A stretch of 64,000 nt of DNA. It comes from Amarolinea sp964580725 (lineage in GTDB: Bacteria > Chloroflexota > Anaerolineae > SSC4 > Amarolineaceae). Positions 34,489-43,489 of the stretch are shown piece after piece (the first letter of the stretch is position 1; the number at the start of each line of letters is the position of its first letter). Under the pieces are notes generated by a model. The model saw only the letters and a list, made by a program, of their open reading frames with translations, did not search any database and was not told the DNA's origin. The stretch is from positions 81,664 to 145,663 of the forward strand of contig CAZOLV010000002.1 in the NCBI GenBank assembly GCA_964580725.1, read 5' to 3'. The translations under genes and the position numbers were made by a program.

Positions 34489-36306
34489 ATGGGCTTCATT
34501 CTTGACGGCCTCGACAGCGAGGCGTATGACCGTAATTACAGCGACCGCGAGTTGATCCGGCGCATCGTCAGCTACTTCCGGCCGTATGCGCGGCAAATGG
34601 GGCTGACGGCGTTGGCGCTGACCCTTAATTCGGCGGCGGGCAGCGCCGGGCCGATCATCATCGCCGGCGCGATCGATGGCCTGGCGCGGGGGTTCACTAC
34701 CGAGAAGCTGCTGCTCTTTGCCGTCGGCGTCCTCCTGATTGGCGTTGCCGCCTGGGTGTTCAACTACATCCAGCAGCTCGTGACGGCACGTGTGGTCGGC
34801 AATGTCGTGCTCAAGCTGCGCCAGGATGTCTTCGACGCCACGATCCAGCACGACATGTCGTTCTACGATGAACACCCATCGGGCAAGGTCGTCAGCCGCG
34901 TCACCTCCGATACGCAGGACTTCTCCGAAGTGGTGACGCTGACCACCAACCTCTTCAGCCAGGTGTTGGTCGTCCTCTTCCTGGCCGTCTGGCTGCTGCG
35001 GCTGGAACCCCGCCTGACGCTGCTGCTCTTTGGCATGGCGCCGATCGCAATCGTCATTGCGCTCAGTTTTCGCCGCCTGGCGCGCCAGGTGACACAGCGC
35101 GCCCGCCGGGTCACGGCCAAAATCAATGCACAGATTCAGGAATCCATCAGCGGCATCATGGTTGCCAAGAGTTTCCGCCAGGAACCGGCCCTCTACGCCA
35201 CCTTCGACGCCAACAACCGCCAGGCCTATCGGGTTGGTCTCTTCCGCGGCCTGACGCTCAACACCATCTTCCCGATCATGGGCATCTCGTCCGGTCTGAG
35301 CGTGGCGCTGCTCTTCTACCTGGGCGGTCAGGCGACGCGCACGGGCGCCGTCACGCCGGGTAACTGGTACCTGTTCATGCAGGCGGTCGGTTTCTTCTGG
35401 TGGCCGTTGATCAACATCGCATCCTTCTGGAGCCAGTTCCAGGATGGACTTTCGGCCGCCGAACGCGTCTTCGCCCTGATTGACGCCGCCCCCAAAGTCA
35501 TCCAAACCGATACACAGCCCATTCCGCAGATCGAAGGCGCCATCGAGTTTCGTGACGTGCGCTTCACCTACACCGGCGCCGAAACAGTTCTGCCGGCCTT
35601 CTCGCTCGCCATCCGCCCGCGTGAAACAGTGGCGCTGGTCGGCCATACCGGCGCCGGCAAGAGCAGTATCGCCAAGCTGATCACGCGCTTCTACGAATTT
35701 CAGGGCGGCCATCTGCTGGTGGATGGGCGCAACATTCGCTCTTTCGACCTGAGCAGCTATCGCCGGCACATCGGCCTGGTGCCGCAAGAGCCTTTCCTCT
35801 TCTCAGGCACGGTGGCCGACAACATCCGCTACAGTCACCCCGACGCTTCTGATGAGGATGTGCTGCGCGCCGCCAGAGGCATCAGCCGCGGCGATTGGCT
35901 GGACGATCTGCCGCAGGGGCTGCAAAGCGATGTGGGCGAACGCGGAGCCAATCTCTCGATGGGGCAACGGCAGTTGGTGGCCCTGGCGCGCGTCCTGCTC
36001 AAGGACCCCGCCATCTTCATCCTGGACGAAGCAACCGCCAGCGTTGACCCGTTTACCGAAGCACAGATTCAAGAGGGATTGGAAACGATCATGGCGGAGC
36101 GCACCGCCATCGTGATTGCCCACCGCCTCTCCACGGTCAAACATGCGGACCGCATCATCGTGATGCGCCTGGGCGAAATCATCGAGGAAGGGCGTCACGA
36201 CGACCTGATGCAGCGCGGCGGGCACTACGCCGAACTATACAATACCTACTTCCGGCATCAGTCGCTGGCCTACATCGAGCAGGCGAAGGACCGCATGGCG
36301 GCCTGA
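34489..36306 (+). CDS. ABC exporter half-transporter with intact catalytic site
   Basis: 605 residues. An amphipathic N-terminus (DSEAYDRNYSDRELI) precedes six helices (about 35-325). The nucleotide-binding domain has Walker A GHTGAGKSSIAKL, signature LSMGQRQLVALARVL, Walker B IFILDEATASVD with the catalytic Glu, and AHRLSTV. The LSMGQ variant and intact Glu complement the LSGGQ and Asp of the upstream subunit, the pairing expected of a TM287/288-like heterodimer. A strong terminator follows at 36483-36520. Confidence 0.95.
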   Translation: MGFILDGLDSEAYDRNYSDRELIRRIVSYFRPYARQMGLTALALTLNSAAGSAGPIIIAGAIDGLARGFTTEKLLLFAVGVLLIGVAAWVFNYIQQLVTARVVGNVVLKLRQDVFDATIQHDMSFYDEHPSGKVVSRVTSDTQDFSEVVTLTTNLFSQVLVVLFLAVWLLRLEPRLTLLLFGMAPIAIVIALSFRRLARQVTQRARRVTAKINAQIQESISGIMVAKSFRQEPALYATFDANNRQAYRVGLFRGLTLNTIFPIMGISSGLSVALLFYLGGQATRTGAVTPGNWYLFMQAVGFFWWPLINIASFWSQFQDGLSAAERVFALIDAAPKVIQTDTQPIPQIEGAIEFRDVRFTYTGAETVLPAFSLAIRPRETVALVGHTGAGKSSIAKLITRFYEFQGGHLLVDGRNIRSFDLSSYRRHIGLVPQEPFLFSGTVADNIRYSHPDASDEDVLRAARGISRGDWLDDLPQGLQSDVGERGANLSMGQRQLVALARVLLKDPAIFILDEATASVDPFTEAQIQEGLETIMAERTAIVIAHRLSTVKHADRIIVMRLGEIIEEGRHDDLMQRGGHYAELYNTYFRHQSLAYIEQAKDRMAA

Positions 36307-36482
36307 ACGCCCGCTCATCGTCATTCGAGTCGTAATGTTGCGATGCAATAATGGAGTCGTGATTGAAATAGATCATGACTCCCGATAGAGAGCTTGATGG
36401 GTTTCCGAAGCCTCCCGCACAATGGGCCGGTAGCGAGCGCTGGCCATGATCTCCTGCAGATAAGCGACAGACACCGAACGAG

Positions 36483-36520
36483 CAAGAGCCGGCCTGGTTC
36501 TCAGGCCGGCTCTTGTTTTT
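36483..36520 (+). terminator. Rho-independent terminator after the ABC exporter
   Basis: A perfect 14-bp stem (36483-36496 with 36502-36515) around a 5-nt loop, followed by a run of T. The minus strand has no T-run after the hairpin, so it acts on plus-strand transcripts. Confidence 0.92.
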
Positions 36521-36542
36521 GCGAGTAGCCGGCGCCGCCGGT

Positions 36543-38222
36543 TCAATCGCGCCGCAGTTTGTGATAGGTCACGCGGTGCGGGCGGTCGGCGGCGGCGCCC
36601 AGACGCTTGCGGCGGTCGGCCTCGTAATCGCTGTAATTGCCGGGATACCAGAAGACCTGGCTATCTCCCTCGAAGGCCAGGATGTGCGTGGCAACGCGGT
36701 CGAGAAACCAACGGTCGTGCGAAATGATCAGCGCCGAACCGGCAAACCCCTCGATGGCGTCTTCGAGGGCGCGCAGGGTGTTCACATCCAGATCATTGCT
36801 TGGCTCGTCGAGCAAGATCACATTGGCGCCCGATTTTAGCAGCTTGGCCAGATGCACGCGATTGCGCTCGCCGCCGGAGAGCGCCCCGACTTTCTTCTGC
36901 TGGTCGCTGCCGCTGAAACCGAAACGTGCGCAATAGGCGCGGGAGTTCATCGCCCGGCCGCCCAACTGAATGCTCTCCTGACCGCCGCTCAACTCTTCCC
37001 AAACCGTCTTCTCGCTATCCAGGCTGGCGCGCGTTTGATCCACATAGGCCAGCTTGACCGATGCGCCAACCGACAAAACGCCGGCGTCGAGCGTTTCCTG
37101 ACCAACGATGATCCGAAAAAGAGTAGTCTTGCCAGCGCCATTTGGGCCGATGATGCCGACGACGGCGCCAGGCGGCGCATCGAAGGTCAGGTTTTCGAAG
37201 AGCAGGCGCTCGCCGTAACCCTTGACACCCCCTTCGCTGCGGATTACGACATCCCCCAGGCGCGGGCCAGGCGGGATGTAGATTTCGCGTTCTTCGCGCG
37301 CCCGTTCCGGGTCTTGAGCCACCAGTTCGTTGTAACGCTGGATGCGCGCCCTGGACTTGGCCTGCCGCGCCTTGGGCGACATGTGCAGCCATTCCAGCTC
37401 GCGTTGCAGCGTCCGCTGGCGTTGCGAGACGCTTTTCTCCTCCTGCGCCAGCCGTTGCTGCTTCTGCTCCAACCAGGAGGAGTAGTTGCCCTTCCACGGG
37501 ATGCCAGCGCCGCGGTCGAGTTCCAAAATCCAGCCGGCCACGTTGTCCAGGAAGTAGCGATCATGGGTGACGGCGATCACGGTGCCGGGATATTCCTGCA
37601 GGTGTTTTTCCAGCCAGGCCACCGATTCGGCGTCCAGGTGATTGGTCGGCTCGTCCAGCAGCAGAATGTCGGGCGCTTGCAGCAGCAGCCGGCAGAGCGC
37701 CACGCGCCGCCGTTCGCCACCCGACAGCACGCTGACCGGCGTTTCGCCGGGTGGACAGCGCAGGGCGTCCAGGGCCAGTTCCAGCCTGCTGTCGAGGTCC
37801 CAGGCGTTCAGCGCATCGAGGCGATCCTGCACGCTGGCCTGACGTTCGAGCAGGGCGTCCATCTCGTCGGCGGTCAGGTCATCGCTGAAGCGGGCATTGA
37901 TCTCGTCGAACTCGCGCAGGGCGGCGGCGACCGGCGCCACCCCCTCTTCCACGATCTGGCGCACCGTTTGGCTGGCGTCGAGCTGCGGTTCCTGCTCCAG
38001 ATAGCCGACGCTGTAGCCGGGCGAGAGCACAGTCTGGCCATTGAAATCGGTTTCGACGCCGGCCATGATGCGCAGCAGGGTGCTTTTGCCGGAACCGTTG
38101 AGGCCGATGACGCCGATCTTGGCGCCGTAGAAGTATCCCAGGCTGATATCGCGCAAAACCTGTTTGTTGGGCGGATAGACTTTTCCCACCCCCACCATCG
38201 AATAGATGACTTTGTTTGTCAT
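36543..38222 (-). CDS. ettA: ABC-F ATPase, energy-dependent translational throttle EttA
   Basis: 559 residues with two ATP-binding domains and no membrane helices: GLNGSGKSTLLRI with LSGGERRRVALCRLLL and ILLLDEPTNHLD, then GPNGAGKTTLFRI with LSGGERNRVHLAKLL and ILLDEPSNDLD. The start MTNKVIYSMVGVGKVYPP and the EQEPQLDASQTV region match EttA rather than Uup or antibiotic-resistance ABC-F proteins. It binds the ribosomal E site and gates the first peptide bond by ATP/ADP ratio. Transcribed from the minus strand toward the terminator region. Confidence 0.96.
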   Translation of the reverse strand: MTNKVIYSMVGVGKVYPPNKQVLRDISLGYFYGAKIGVIGLNGSGKSTLLRIMAGVETDFNGQTVLSPGYSVGYLEQEPQLDASQTVRQIVEEGVAPVAAALREFDEINARFSDDLTADEMDALLERQASVQDRLDALNAWDLDSRLELALDALRCPPGETPVSVLSGGERRRVALCRLLLQAPDILLLDEPTNHLDAESVAWLEKHLQEYPGTVIAVTHDRYFLDNVAGWILELDRGAGIPWKGNYSSWLEQKQQRLAQEEKSVSQRQRTLQRELEWLHMSPKARQAKSRARIQRYNELVAQDPERAREEREIYIPPGPRLGDVVIRSEGGVKGYGERLLFENLTFDAPPGAVVGIIGPNGAGKTTLFRIIVGQETLDAGVLSVGASVKLAYVDQTRASLDSEKTVWEELSGGQESIQLGGRAMNSRAYCARFGFSGSDQQKKVGALSGGERNRVHLAKLLKSGANVILLDEPSNDLDVNTLRALEDAIEGFAGSALIISHDRWFLDRVATHILAFEGDSQVFWYPGNYSDYEADRRKRLGAAADRPHRVTYHKLRRD

Positions 38223-38306
38223 GGTCTGGCGTTGTCCGGTTTACAGGGGCTGTGAGTGAGGGTCGGGCCGGCGGCCATCCGGTTTGCGTTGGATCGAAAC
38301 AACATG

Positions 38307-39062
38307 CTATTTCGGCCCCGCGCTGCCCTGTTTGGCCACGGCGTCGGCCGCTTTCTGGGCCGCCTCGGCGTCGCCCAGATAGTAGTGGGTGATGGGGTTT
38401 AGACCGGCGTCCAGTTCGTAGACTAGCGGAAAGCCGGTGGGGATGTTCAACTCTGTGATGACATCGTCGGGGATACCATCCAGATACTTGACCAGGGCGC
38501 GCAGGCTGTTGCCATGCGCCGCCACCAGCACGCGTTGACCGCTCTTGACGGCGGGGGCGATCACCTGGTGCCAGTAGGGCAGCACCCGTTCCAGCGTCAA
38601 CTTGAGCGATTCCGTGGCCGGCAGATCGGCGGCCGGCAGGCCGGCGTAGCGCGGATCGAAAGCGGGGTGGCGTGGATCGGTCGTTTCCAACGGCGGCGGT
38701 GGAACGTCATAGCTGCGCCGCCAGATCTTGACCTGGGCGTCGCCAAACTGTAGGGCCATCTCCGCCTTGTTCAAACCCTGCAACGCTCCGTAGTGGCGCT
38801 CGTTCAGCCGCCAGGTGCGATGTACCGGAATCCACATCAGGTCCATCTCATCCAGCGTGATCCAGAGGGTGCGAATGGCGCGTTTGAGCACCGAAGTGTA
38901 GGCGACATCGAAGCAGAAGCCCCCTTCGCGCAATACCTTGCCGGCGTTGTGCGCCTCCTGCAAGCCCTGCGCTGAAAGATCCACGTCGGTCCAGCCGGTG
39001 AAGCGGTTCTCCAAATTCCAGGTGCTCTGTCCATGTCGCAGCAGCACGAGTTTGGTTGTCAT
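38307..39062 (-). CDS. gpmA: 2,3-bisphosphoglycerate-dependent phosphoglycerate mutase
   Basis: 251 residues. The catalytic phosphohistidine is in LVLLRHGQSTWN, followed by RFTGWTDVDLS; the second His is in VLVAAHGNSLRALVKYL, and LNERHYGALQGLNK is typical of the dPGM family. It interconverts 3- and 2-phosphoglycerate in glycolysis. A promoter lies about 145 bp upstream, and the leader contains a 14-bp tandem repeat. The short C-terminus after HYYLGD is rich in Ala. Confidence 0.97.
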   Translation of the reverse strand: MTTKLVLLRHGQSTWNLENRFTGWTDVDLSAQGLQEAHNAGKVLREGGFCFDVAYTSVLKRAIRTLWITLDEMDLMWIPVHRTWRLNERHYGALQGLNKAEMALQFGDAQVKIWRRSYDVPPPPLETTDPRHPAFDPRYAGLPAADLPATESLKLTLERVLPYWHQVIAPAVKSGQRVLVAAHGNSLRALVKYLDGIPDDVITELNIPTGFPLVYELDAGLNPITHYYLGDAEAAQKAADAVAKQGSAGPK

Positions 39063-39097
39063 GATGATGTTGCTCCTTCGTAAAAGCAGTGATAGAA

Positions 39098-39144
39098 AAT
39101 AGGTTAGAGGAAATAGGTTAGAGGAAACAGGTTAGAGGAAATAG
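39098..39144. repeat. 14-bp (2 x 7) tandem repeat in the gpmA leader
   Basis: Units aataggttagagga at 39098-39111 and 39112-39125, aacaggttagagga at 39126-39139, then a partial unit. The period is a multiple of seven, like the two other arrays in this window, and the complementary strand is pyrimidine-rich (tcctcta). Confidence 0.85.
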
Positions 39145-39208
39145 TAAATAGCTGACAGTGGGTCCCCCATGATGAACGGTAAGTTCCCGATAGGGGAAGT
39201 TAGGATCA

Positions 39209-39237
39209 TTATCGCATAGCTGGCGTTTTTTTTCAAG
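39209..39237 (-). promoter_or_regulatory. Sigma70-like promoter of gpmA
   Basis: On the minus strand TTGAAA (39232-39237) and GATAAT (39209-39214) with a 17-bp spacer that starts with an A-tract. It lies about 146 bp before the gpmA ATG. Confidence 0.6.
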
Positions 39238-39283
39238 CGCGATTTCAATCGCTTCTGAAATTGCCGGCAGTTTTGGCGGACGA

Positions 39284-39312
39284 TTGACGCTCATGCGCTG
39301 ATCGGCTATAAT
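39284..39312 (+). promoter_or_regulatory. Strong sigma70-like promoter of the metacaspase gene
   Basis: TTGACG (39284-39289) and TATAAT (39307-39312) with a 17-bp spacer, 56 bp before the ATG at 39369. AGGAGG at 39355-39360 follows. It is divergent from the gpmA promoter. Confidence 0.8.
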
Positions 39313-39368
39313 CGGTATTGTACGACACACATCCCCCATTTTCACGGCCAACGTAGGAGGATATCCAC

Positions 39369-40295
39369 ATGACCAAGAAAGCACTGTTGGTTGGACTGAA
39401 CGAATACGGCGCAGGAATCAGTTGGCTGCGTGGCTGCGTCAACGACGTGACGCAGGTCAAAGGGCTGCTTCAGACTTACTACGGCTTCGATGAAGCCAAC
39501 ATCGAAACGCTGATCAACGCGCAGGCGACCAGGGCCGGCATCCTCGACGGCATCGGGCGCCTGACAGCGAACAGCCAGGCGGGCGATGTGCTGGTGTTCC
39601 ACTACTCGGGACACGGCAGCCAGGCGGTTGACAACGGTCACGATGAGCTGGATGGCGCCGACGAGATCATCATTCCCTACGATCATGACTGGAACAACCC
39701 GCTGCGCGACGATGACCTGAAAGCCGCCTTCGATCGCATCGGCCCCGGCGCCAGCCTGACCGTGCTGCTGGACTGCTGTCACGCCGGCACCGGCAACCGC
39801 CCGGCGCCTCCCGCCGACGCCGATTTGACCACCTGGCCCCTCACGCGCTACCTGATCCCGCCTGACGAAGTGACACAAGAAATCGAGCGGCTGGAACAAG
39901 CGCGCAGTGCAGAAATCGAGACCCGTGCGCGTGACCTGTCAAAGGACATCATTGCGATGCTCAACCAGCTCGGGGTCAACCTGAGCGACTTCGTCGCCGG
40001 CCTGCTCGGCCGCAAACGCAAGAACCGTTTCAACATGGTCAATACGACGGAGAACAACGTGCTGCTGGCCGCCTGCCGCGACACGCAAACCTCCGCCGAC
40101 GCCTTCATTGCCAACGACTATCACGGCGCCTTCACCTGGTGTCTGGCCCAAGCGATTCAGAACGCCAATGGTCAGATCACGCATCGCCAGCTCGTCGAAC
40201 GGATCGGCGCCGGCGGGCGTGCGTATGACCAGATTCCGCAGTTGGAATGCCAACCGGCGGTCATGGATCGTCCGCTCTTTGCGACCAGCGCCTGA
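39369..40295 (+). CDS. Metacaspase-type caspase-family protease
   Basis: 308 residues, a compact C14 peptidase. The strand-turn KKALLVGLNEYG opens the p20-like domain; the catalytic His82 is in VFHYSGHGSQ and the catalytic Cys137 in VLLDCCHAGTG, with Asp135 before it. A helical insert (about 155-215, with IERLEQARSAEIETRARD) separates it from the C-terminal p10-like part, VLLAACRDTQTSADAF and GAFTWCLAQAI. Metacaspases cleave after Arg or Lys and may need calcium. No signal peptide or accessory domain is seen, so it is probably cytosolic. It has its own strong promoter. Substrate unknown. Confidence 0.95.
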   Translation: MTKKALLVGLNEYGAGISWLRGCVNDVTQVKGLLQTYYGFDEANIETLINAQATRAGILDGIGRLTANSQAGDVLVFHYSGHGSQAVDNGHDELDGADEIIIPYDHDWNNPLRDDDLKAAFDRIGPGASLTVLLDCCHAGTGNRPAPPADADLTTWPLTRYLIPPDEVTQEIERLEQARSAEIETRARDLSKDIIAMLNQLGVNLSDFVAGLLGRKRKNRFNMVNTTENNVLLAACRDTQTSADAFIANDYHGAFTWCLAQAIQNANGQITHRQLVERIGAGGRAYDQIPQLECQPAVMDRPLFATSA

Positions 40296-40422
40296 CATAA
40301 CGGCCGCGAGCTGGCACGAAAAGCCGCCATGATCGCAGGATCATGGCGGCTTTGTGAACACCGATTGTGCACGGAACCGCGACGCTCACCATCATCAGGC
40401 GCGTCGCAAGCCCCAGGCGCCG

Positions 40423-41361
40423 TCAGGGAATGCGCAATTTCTGACCGGGGCGAATCACGCGCGGGTTCTTCACCACGCCCTTGTTGGCTTCGAAGATCTC
40501 CGGCCAACGGTTACCGTTGCCATAGAAACGTTGTGCGATCTTGTACAGGCTGTCGCCGGCCGCCACGACGTAAATCCGCTCAGCCTCGCCCAGGATGCCG
40601 CGCGCGGCGGGTGGCTGTGATTCCTGACCCAGGGCGGCACGCGCTTCCTCCGCTGCCCTGGCCCTGGCGTCCGCTTCGGCCTGCGCTGCTTTCGCTTCGG
40701 CTTCGGCTTTCGCCTGCGCTTCTGCTGCCGCCCGTTCCTGGGCCACGCGCGCCGCGATGTCGGCTTCCAGCGCCGCCTTCGCCGCCGCTGCTGCTTCACG
40801 CCGCGCCCGCTCGGCTGCTTCCTGCTCGACGCGCGCCTTGATCTCCGCCTCGGCACGCGCACGCGCCGCCGTCGCGGCATTTGCCCTGGCCTCCGCCTCA
40901 GCCTCCGCTTCGGCTTCACGCCGGCGCGCTTCGACCTCAGCGGCTACCTTCCTGGCTGTCTCCTCGGCGGTCCTGGCGTCCTGCAGCGCCTTCTCGGCCA
41001 CCGCCAACGCTTCCTCATCCAGCTTGGATTGCTGCACCGCTCCCCATAGCTGAGTGATCGCCATCGGCCCGGTCATCAGCGCGCCGAGACCGCCACCGCC
41101 CCGCTGACCGAAGACGCCGACGCCAGCGCTGATTTCGACATCATCGCCCTTCGGCTCCAGCTCCACATTGAGGCCGGTGCGTGTGCCCATCACCGTCTTG
41201 AAAACGCTCGACTTGCTGATACTGACATACCAGCTATCCTCGACCTTATCCTTCTTGACCTCGAACCCCTTGGCCTGGAAATGACTCGCCACAGCCTCGG
41301 CAACGACCGACAAATCGGCCACCTGTACTCGCACTGTCTTCTGAGACTGAAAAACGCCCAT
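40423..41361 (-). CDS. LysM protein with a long Ala/Glu-rich helix
   Basis: 312 residues; the ATG at 41361 is preceded by CGAGGAGAAAG. Residues 1-105 form a small alpha/beta domain (VRVQVADLSVVAEAVASHFQ, SSVFKTVMGTRTGLNVELEP) with a Gly-rich loop. Residues about 120-245 are a highly charged Ala/Glu/Arg helix (EAEAEAEAEARANAATAARA type), a likely single alpha helix or coiled coil. The C-terminal LysM domain has YVVAAGDSLYKIAQRFYGNG and the end PGQKLRIP. No signal peptide is evident, so it may act in the cytosol like YgaU/BON-LysM proteins. It has its own consensus promoter. Confidence 0.88.
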   Translation of the reverse strand: MGVFQSQKTVRVQVADLSVVAEAVASHFQAKGFEVKKDKVEDSWYVSISKSSVFKTVMGTRTGLNVELEPKGDDVEISAGVGVFGQRGGGGLGALMTGPMAITQLWGAVQQSKLDEEALAVAEKALQDARTAEETARKVAAEVEARRREAEAEAEAEARANAATAARARAEAEIKARVEQEAAERARREAAAAAKAALEADIAARVAQERAAAEAQAKAEAEAKAAQAEADARARAAEEARAALGQESQPPAARGILGEAERIYVVAAGDSLYKIAQRFYGNGNRWPEIFEANKGVVKNPRVIRPGQKLRIP

Positions 41362-41533
41362 GATTCTTTCTCCTCGCGGCTCGCAGCCGCCCACTGACGC
41401 CGCCAAACAGCAGGCGCGACGCTGCACCTACACAACACAATCGGATGCGCCAGGCGTACAGGAACAGCAGAGGCGCAGGAGCCAGCGGGGGGCATCCGCA
41501 ACGCCGCCCGTGCAACTCGAGCGACGTACAAAC

Positions 41534-41562
41534 ATCATACGACGATGGAACAGATCTGTCAA
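41534..41562 (-). promoter_or_regulatory. Consensus-like promoter of the LysM gene
   Basis: On the minus strand TTGACA (41557-41562) and TATGAT (41534-41539) with a 17-bp spacer. The predicted leader is about 165 nt. The rest of 41362-41669 shows no gene. Confidence 0.7.
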
Positions 41563-41669
41563 AGCGGGCAAGGCCGGCGCAGGAGACGGGCGTAACCGCG
41601 CGTCGAAGGGCCGCCATACGCTGGCAAACGAGGCCCAGATCGTTGGATGACAGATTCCGCGACGGCCTC

Positions 41670-42053
41670 TCAGTCGTCCAGATTCGCGTCAGCGCCGATG
41701 ATGCGGAAGCGTCGCGTCGCGGGCAGCGCCGCCCGCATGTCGTCAGCTTCGAGCTGCGCCGGCGGTGGCCAGCCGCGTTGACCTTCGACCCGCGGCGTCT
41801 GACCAAGCGGGTTGACAATGATCATCGGCTGAGCGGGCGGCGCGGCCCGCATTTCGGGCGGCAGGGGCGGCGGCGCCCCAGGCAGCGAACGCCGCACGAT
41901 GCCGATCACCAGCAGGCTGGTTGGAATGCTGGCCGCCACGCCAAACGCCACGCCAACCACGATTGACATGGACTCGGCGCTCATGCGCTGGCCGACGACG
42001 TAAGCCAGTACCCCGGCAAAGACAAGCAGCATCATGGGAAGAATCTTGTTCAT
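41670..42053 (-). CDS. Small membrane protein with Pro-rich tail
   Basis: 127 residues from the ATG at 42053. Two hydrophobic segments (about 3-20 and 32-54) with a short loop containing GQRMSAESMS form a hairpin. A Pro-rich stretch (GAPPPLPPEM) and a soluble C-terminus with RRFRIIGADANLDD follow. I do not recognise a family. It is 45 bp downstream of the FtsK-like gene and probably in the same transcript, so it may help place that ATPase at the membrane; this is inference. Confidence 0.65.
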   Translation of the reverse strand: MNKILPMMLLVFAGVLAYVVGQRMSAESMSIVVGVAFGVAASIPTSLLVIGIVRRSLPGAPPPLPPEMRAAPPAQPMIIVNPLGQTPRVEGQRGWPPPAQLEADDMRAALPATRRFRIIGADANLDD

Positions 42054-42098
42054 GATCAACTCCGGCGGCATTCAGATGGGGCAGCGCCCGGCGCTGCT

Positions 42099-43178
42099 TC
42101 AGGCGGCCAGCAGGTGCTGCGCCTCTTGCGGAGACCAGCGGCGCGAGCGACGCCCGCCGCTCTGCAAGGCATCCACCAGGCGGTTGAGCGTCTGTTCGCC
42201 GATCCACGCCGCCTGAAAACGCACCGTCTGTCCTTTGGTCACCAGCATGAAATCGCCGGCGCCGTTCAGTTTTTCTGCGCCCGACCCGCCCAGCCCCGTC
42301 GCGATCTTCGCCTCTTCGGGCGTGGTGACGCTACCAACGAGGCGCACGGGGAAATTGGCCTTGAGCAGCGGCCCGACGGCGGCGCTGGTCGGCTTCTGCG
42401 TGCAGCAGACCAGGTGGATGCCAGCCTCTCGGCCGCGCTGCGCCAGGCGGGTCAGGTGCCGCTCGACTTCCCTGCTGCCGGCCTGCATCAGGTCAGCCAG
42501 CTCATCCACGGCCACGACCAGCCGCGGCGTGTCAACCGGACGGCGCAACTGCCTGGCCAGGGCGTCGCGGCGCTCCATCTCGGCAACTAGATCCGACAGC
42601 GTGGCCGCAGCCTCGCGTTTGTCGGCCACCAGGGGCTGCAGCAGGTGCGGCAGACGCTCCAGGGGCGCAAAACCCCGGCCCTTGGGGTCAATGAGCACGA
42701 ACTGCAGCGCGCCCTGTCGGTTGTGCATGGCCAGCGAGCTGAGCAGAGCGCGCGCCAGCGCCGTCTTGCCGCTGCCCGTGGTGCCCACGATCAGGACGTG
42801 GGTCACGTCGGGCGAGGCCAGGCGCAGCAGCAATGGGGTGCGCTCCTCATCCACACCGAGGACGGCGGTTATGGGTGGGATGGCAGTGAGACGGGCGCAG
42901 AGTGGAACCAGATCAACCCGCGGCGGCGCCGACTCACGCGCCACTTCGATGCTGATCTTGTCGCCGTCGCGGAAGATGCGAGTGGAACGGGCGCCCAGGG
43001 CCAGTGCGATCTCTTCGGCCAGGGCGCCAACCCGGTTGACGCGCGTGCCCAGGGGAGTCACCAAATCGAACCGGGTGAAGCGCGCCGTAACGACGCCGCC
43101 GGCCACGCGACCGGCCACCTTGTGGCTGGCCAGCACGGCCTCGATGCGGTCGGCCTGCATGTCGAGTTTGCGCTGCAT
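42099..43178 (-). CDS. FtsK/SpoIIIE-type DNA translocase core
   Basis: 359 residues from the ATG at 43178, which has CGAGGAGATT upstream; the frame continues to 43283 without similarity. An N-terminal beta-rich domain (about 30-110) like FtsK alpha precedes the RecA-type motor: Walker A VGTTGSGKTALARAL, Walker B LVVAVDELADLM, and HLVCCTQKPTSAAVGPLLKA with RLVGSVTTPEEAKIATGLGG. There are no membrane helices and no gamma domain to read DNA orientation; a short winged-helix-like end remains. The promoter carries a LexA-type box, so it is probably DNA-damage induced. Confidence 0.93.
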   Translation of the reverse strand: MQRKLDMQADRIEAVLASHKVAGRVAGGVVTARFTRFDLVTPLGTRVNRVGALAEEIALALGARSTRIFRDGDKISIEVARESAPPRVDLVPLCARLTAIPPITAVLGVDEERTPLLLRLASPDVTHVLIVGTTGSGKTALARALLSSLAMHNRQGALQFVLIDPKGRGFAPLERLPHLLQPLVADKREAAATLSDLVAEMERRDALARQLRRPVDTPRLVVAVDELADLMQAGSREVERHLTRLAQRGREAGIHLVCCTQKPTSAAVGPLLKANFPVRLVGSVTTPEEAKIATGLGGSGAEKLNGAGDFMLVTKGQTVRFQAAWIGEQTLNRLVDALQSGGRRSRRWSPQEAQHLLAA

Positions 43179-43368
43179 ACGATGAATCTCCTCGGACGCT
43201 CGAACATTTGCCCGCTGCCGGGGGCCAGCAACAGGCGCCGATGCGACCAGCCGGACGCCGAAGACGGCGCGGCCCCGCCGCATCGCTTAGATTTGGTAGG
43301 GCCGGCACTCAGATCCACTCGATTGTGCGCAAGAAACAAATCATTGCCCAGACAGAACAGTTATGCTG

Positions 43369-43397
43369 ATTATATCAGAACATTTGTTCTATGTCAA
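43369..43397 (-). promoter_or_regulatory. Perfect sigma70 promoter with an embedded LexA/SOS-type box
   Basis: On the minus strand TTGACA (43392-43397) and TATAAT (43369-43374), both perfect, are 17 bp apart. The palindrome AGAACATTTGTTCT (43377-43390, plus strand) fills the spacer; its core GAAC-N4-GTTC is the Gram-positive-type LexA box. A repressor bound there would block RNA polymerase. The leader to the FtsK-like ATG at 43178 is about 185 nt. Confidence 0.85.
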
Positions 43398-43489
43398 GAC
43401 CCAGAATCGCCCGTATTGTATGAGTTGATCGCCTCACGCGGGCGCCGAGGGCGTCAGGTCAGGTGGGGCGCAGCATTTTGCCTGGCTGA

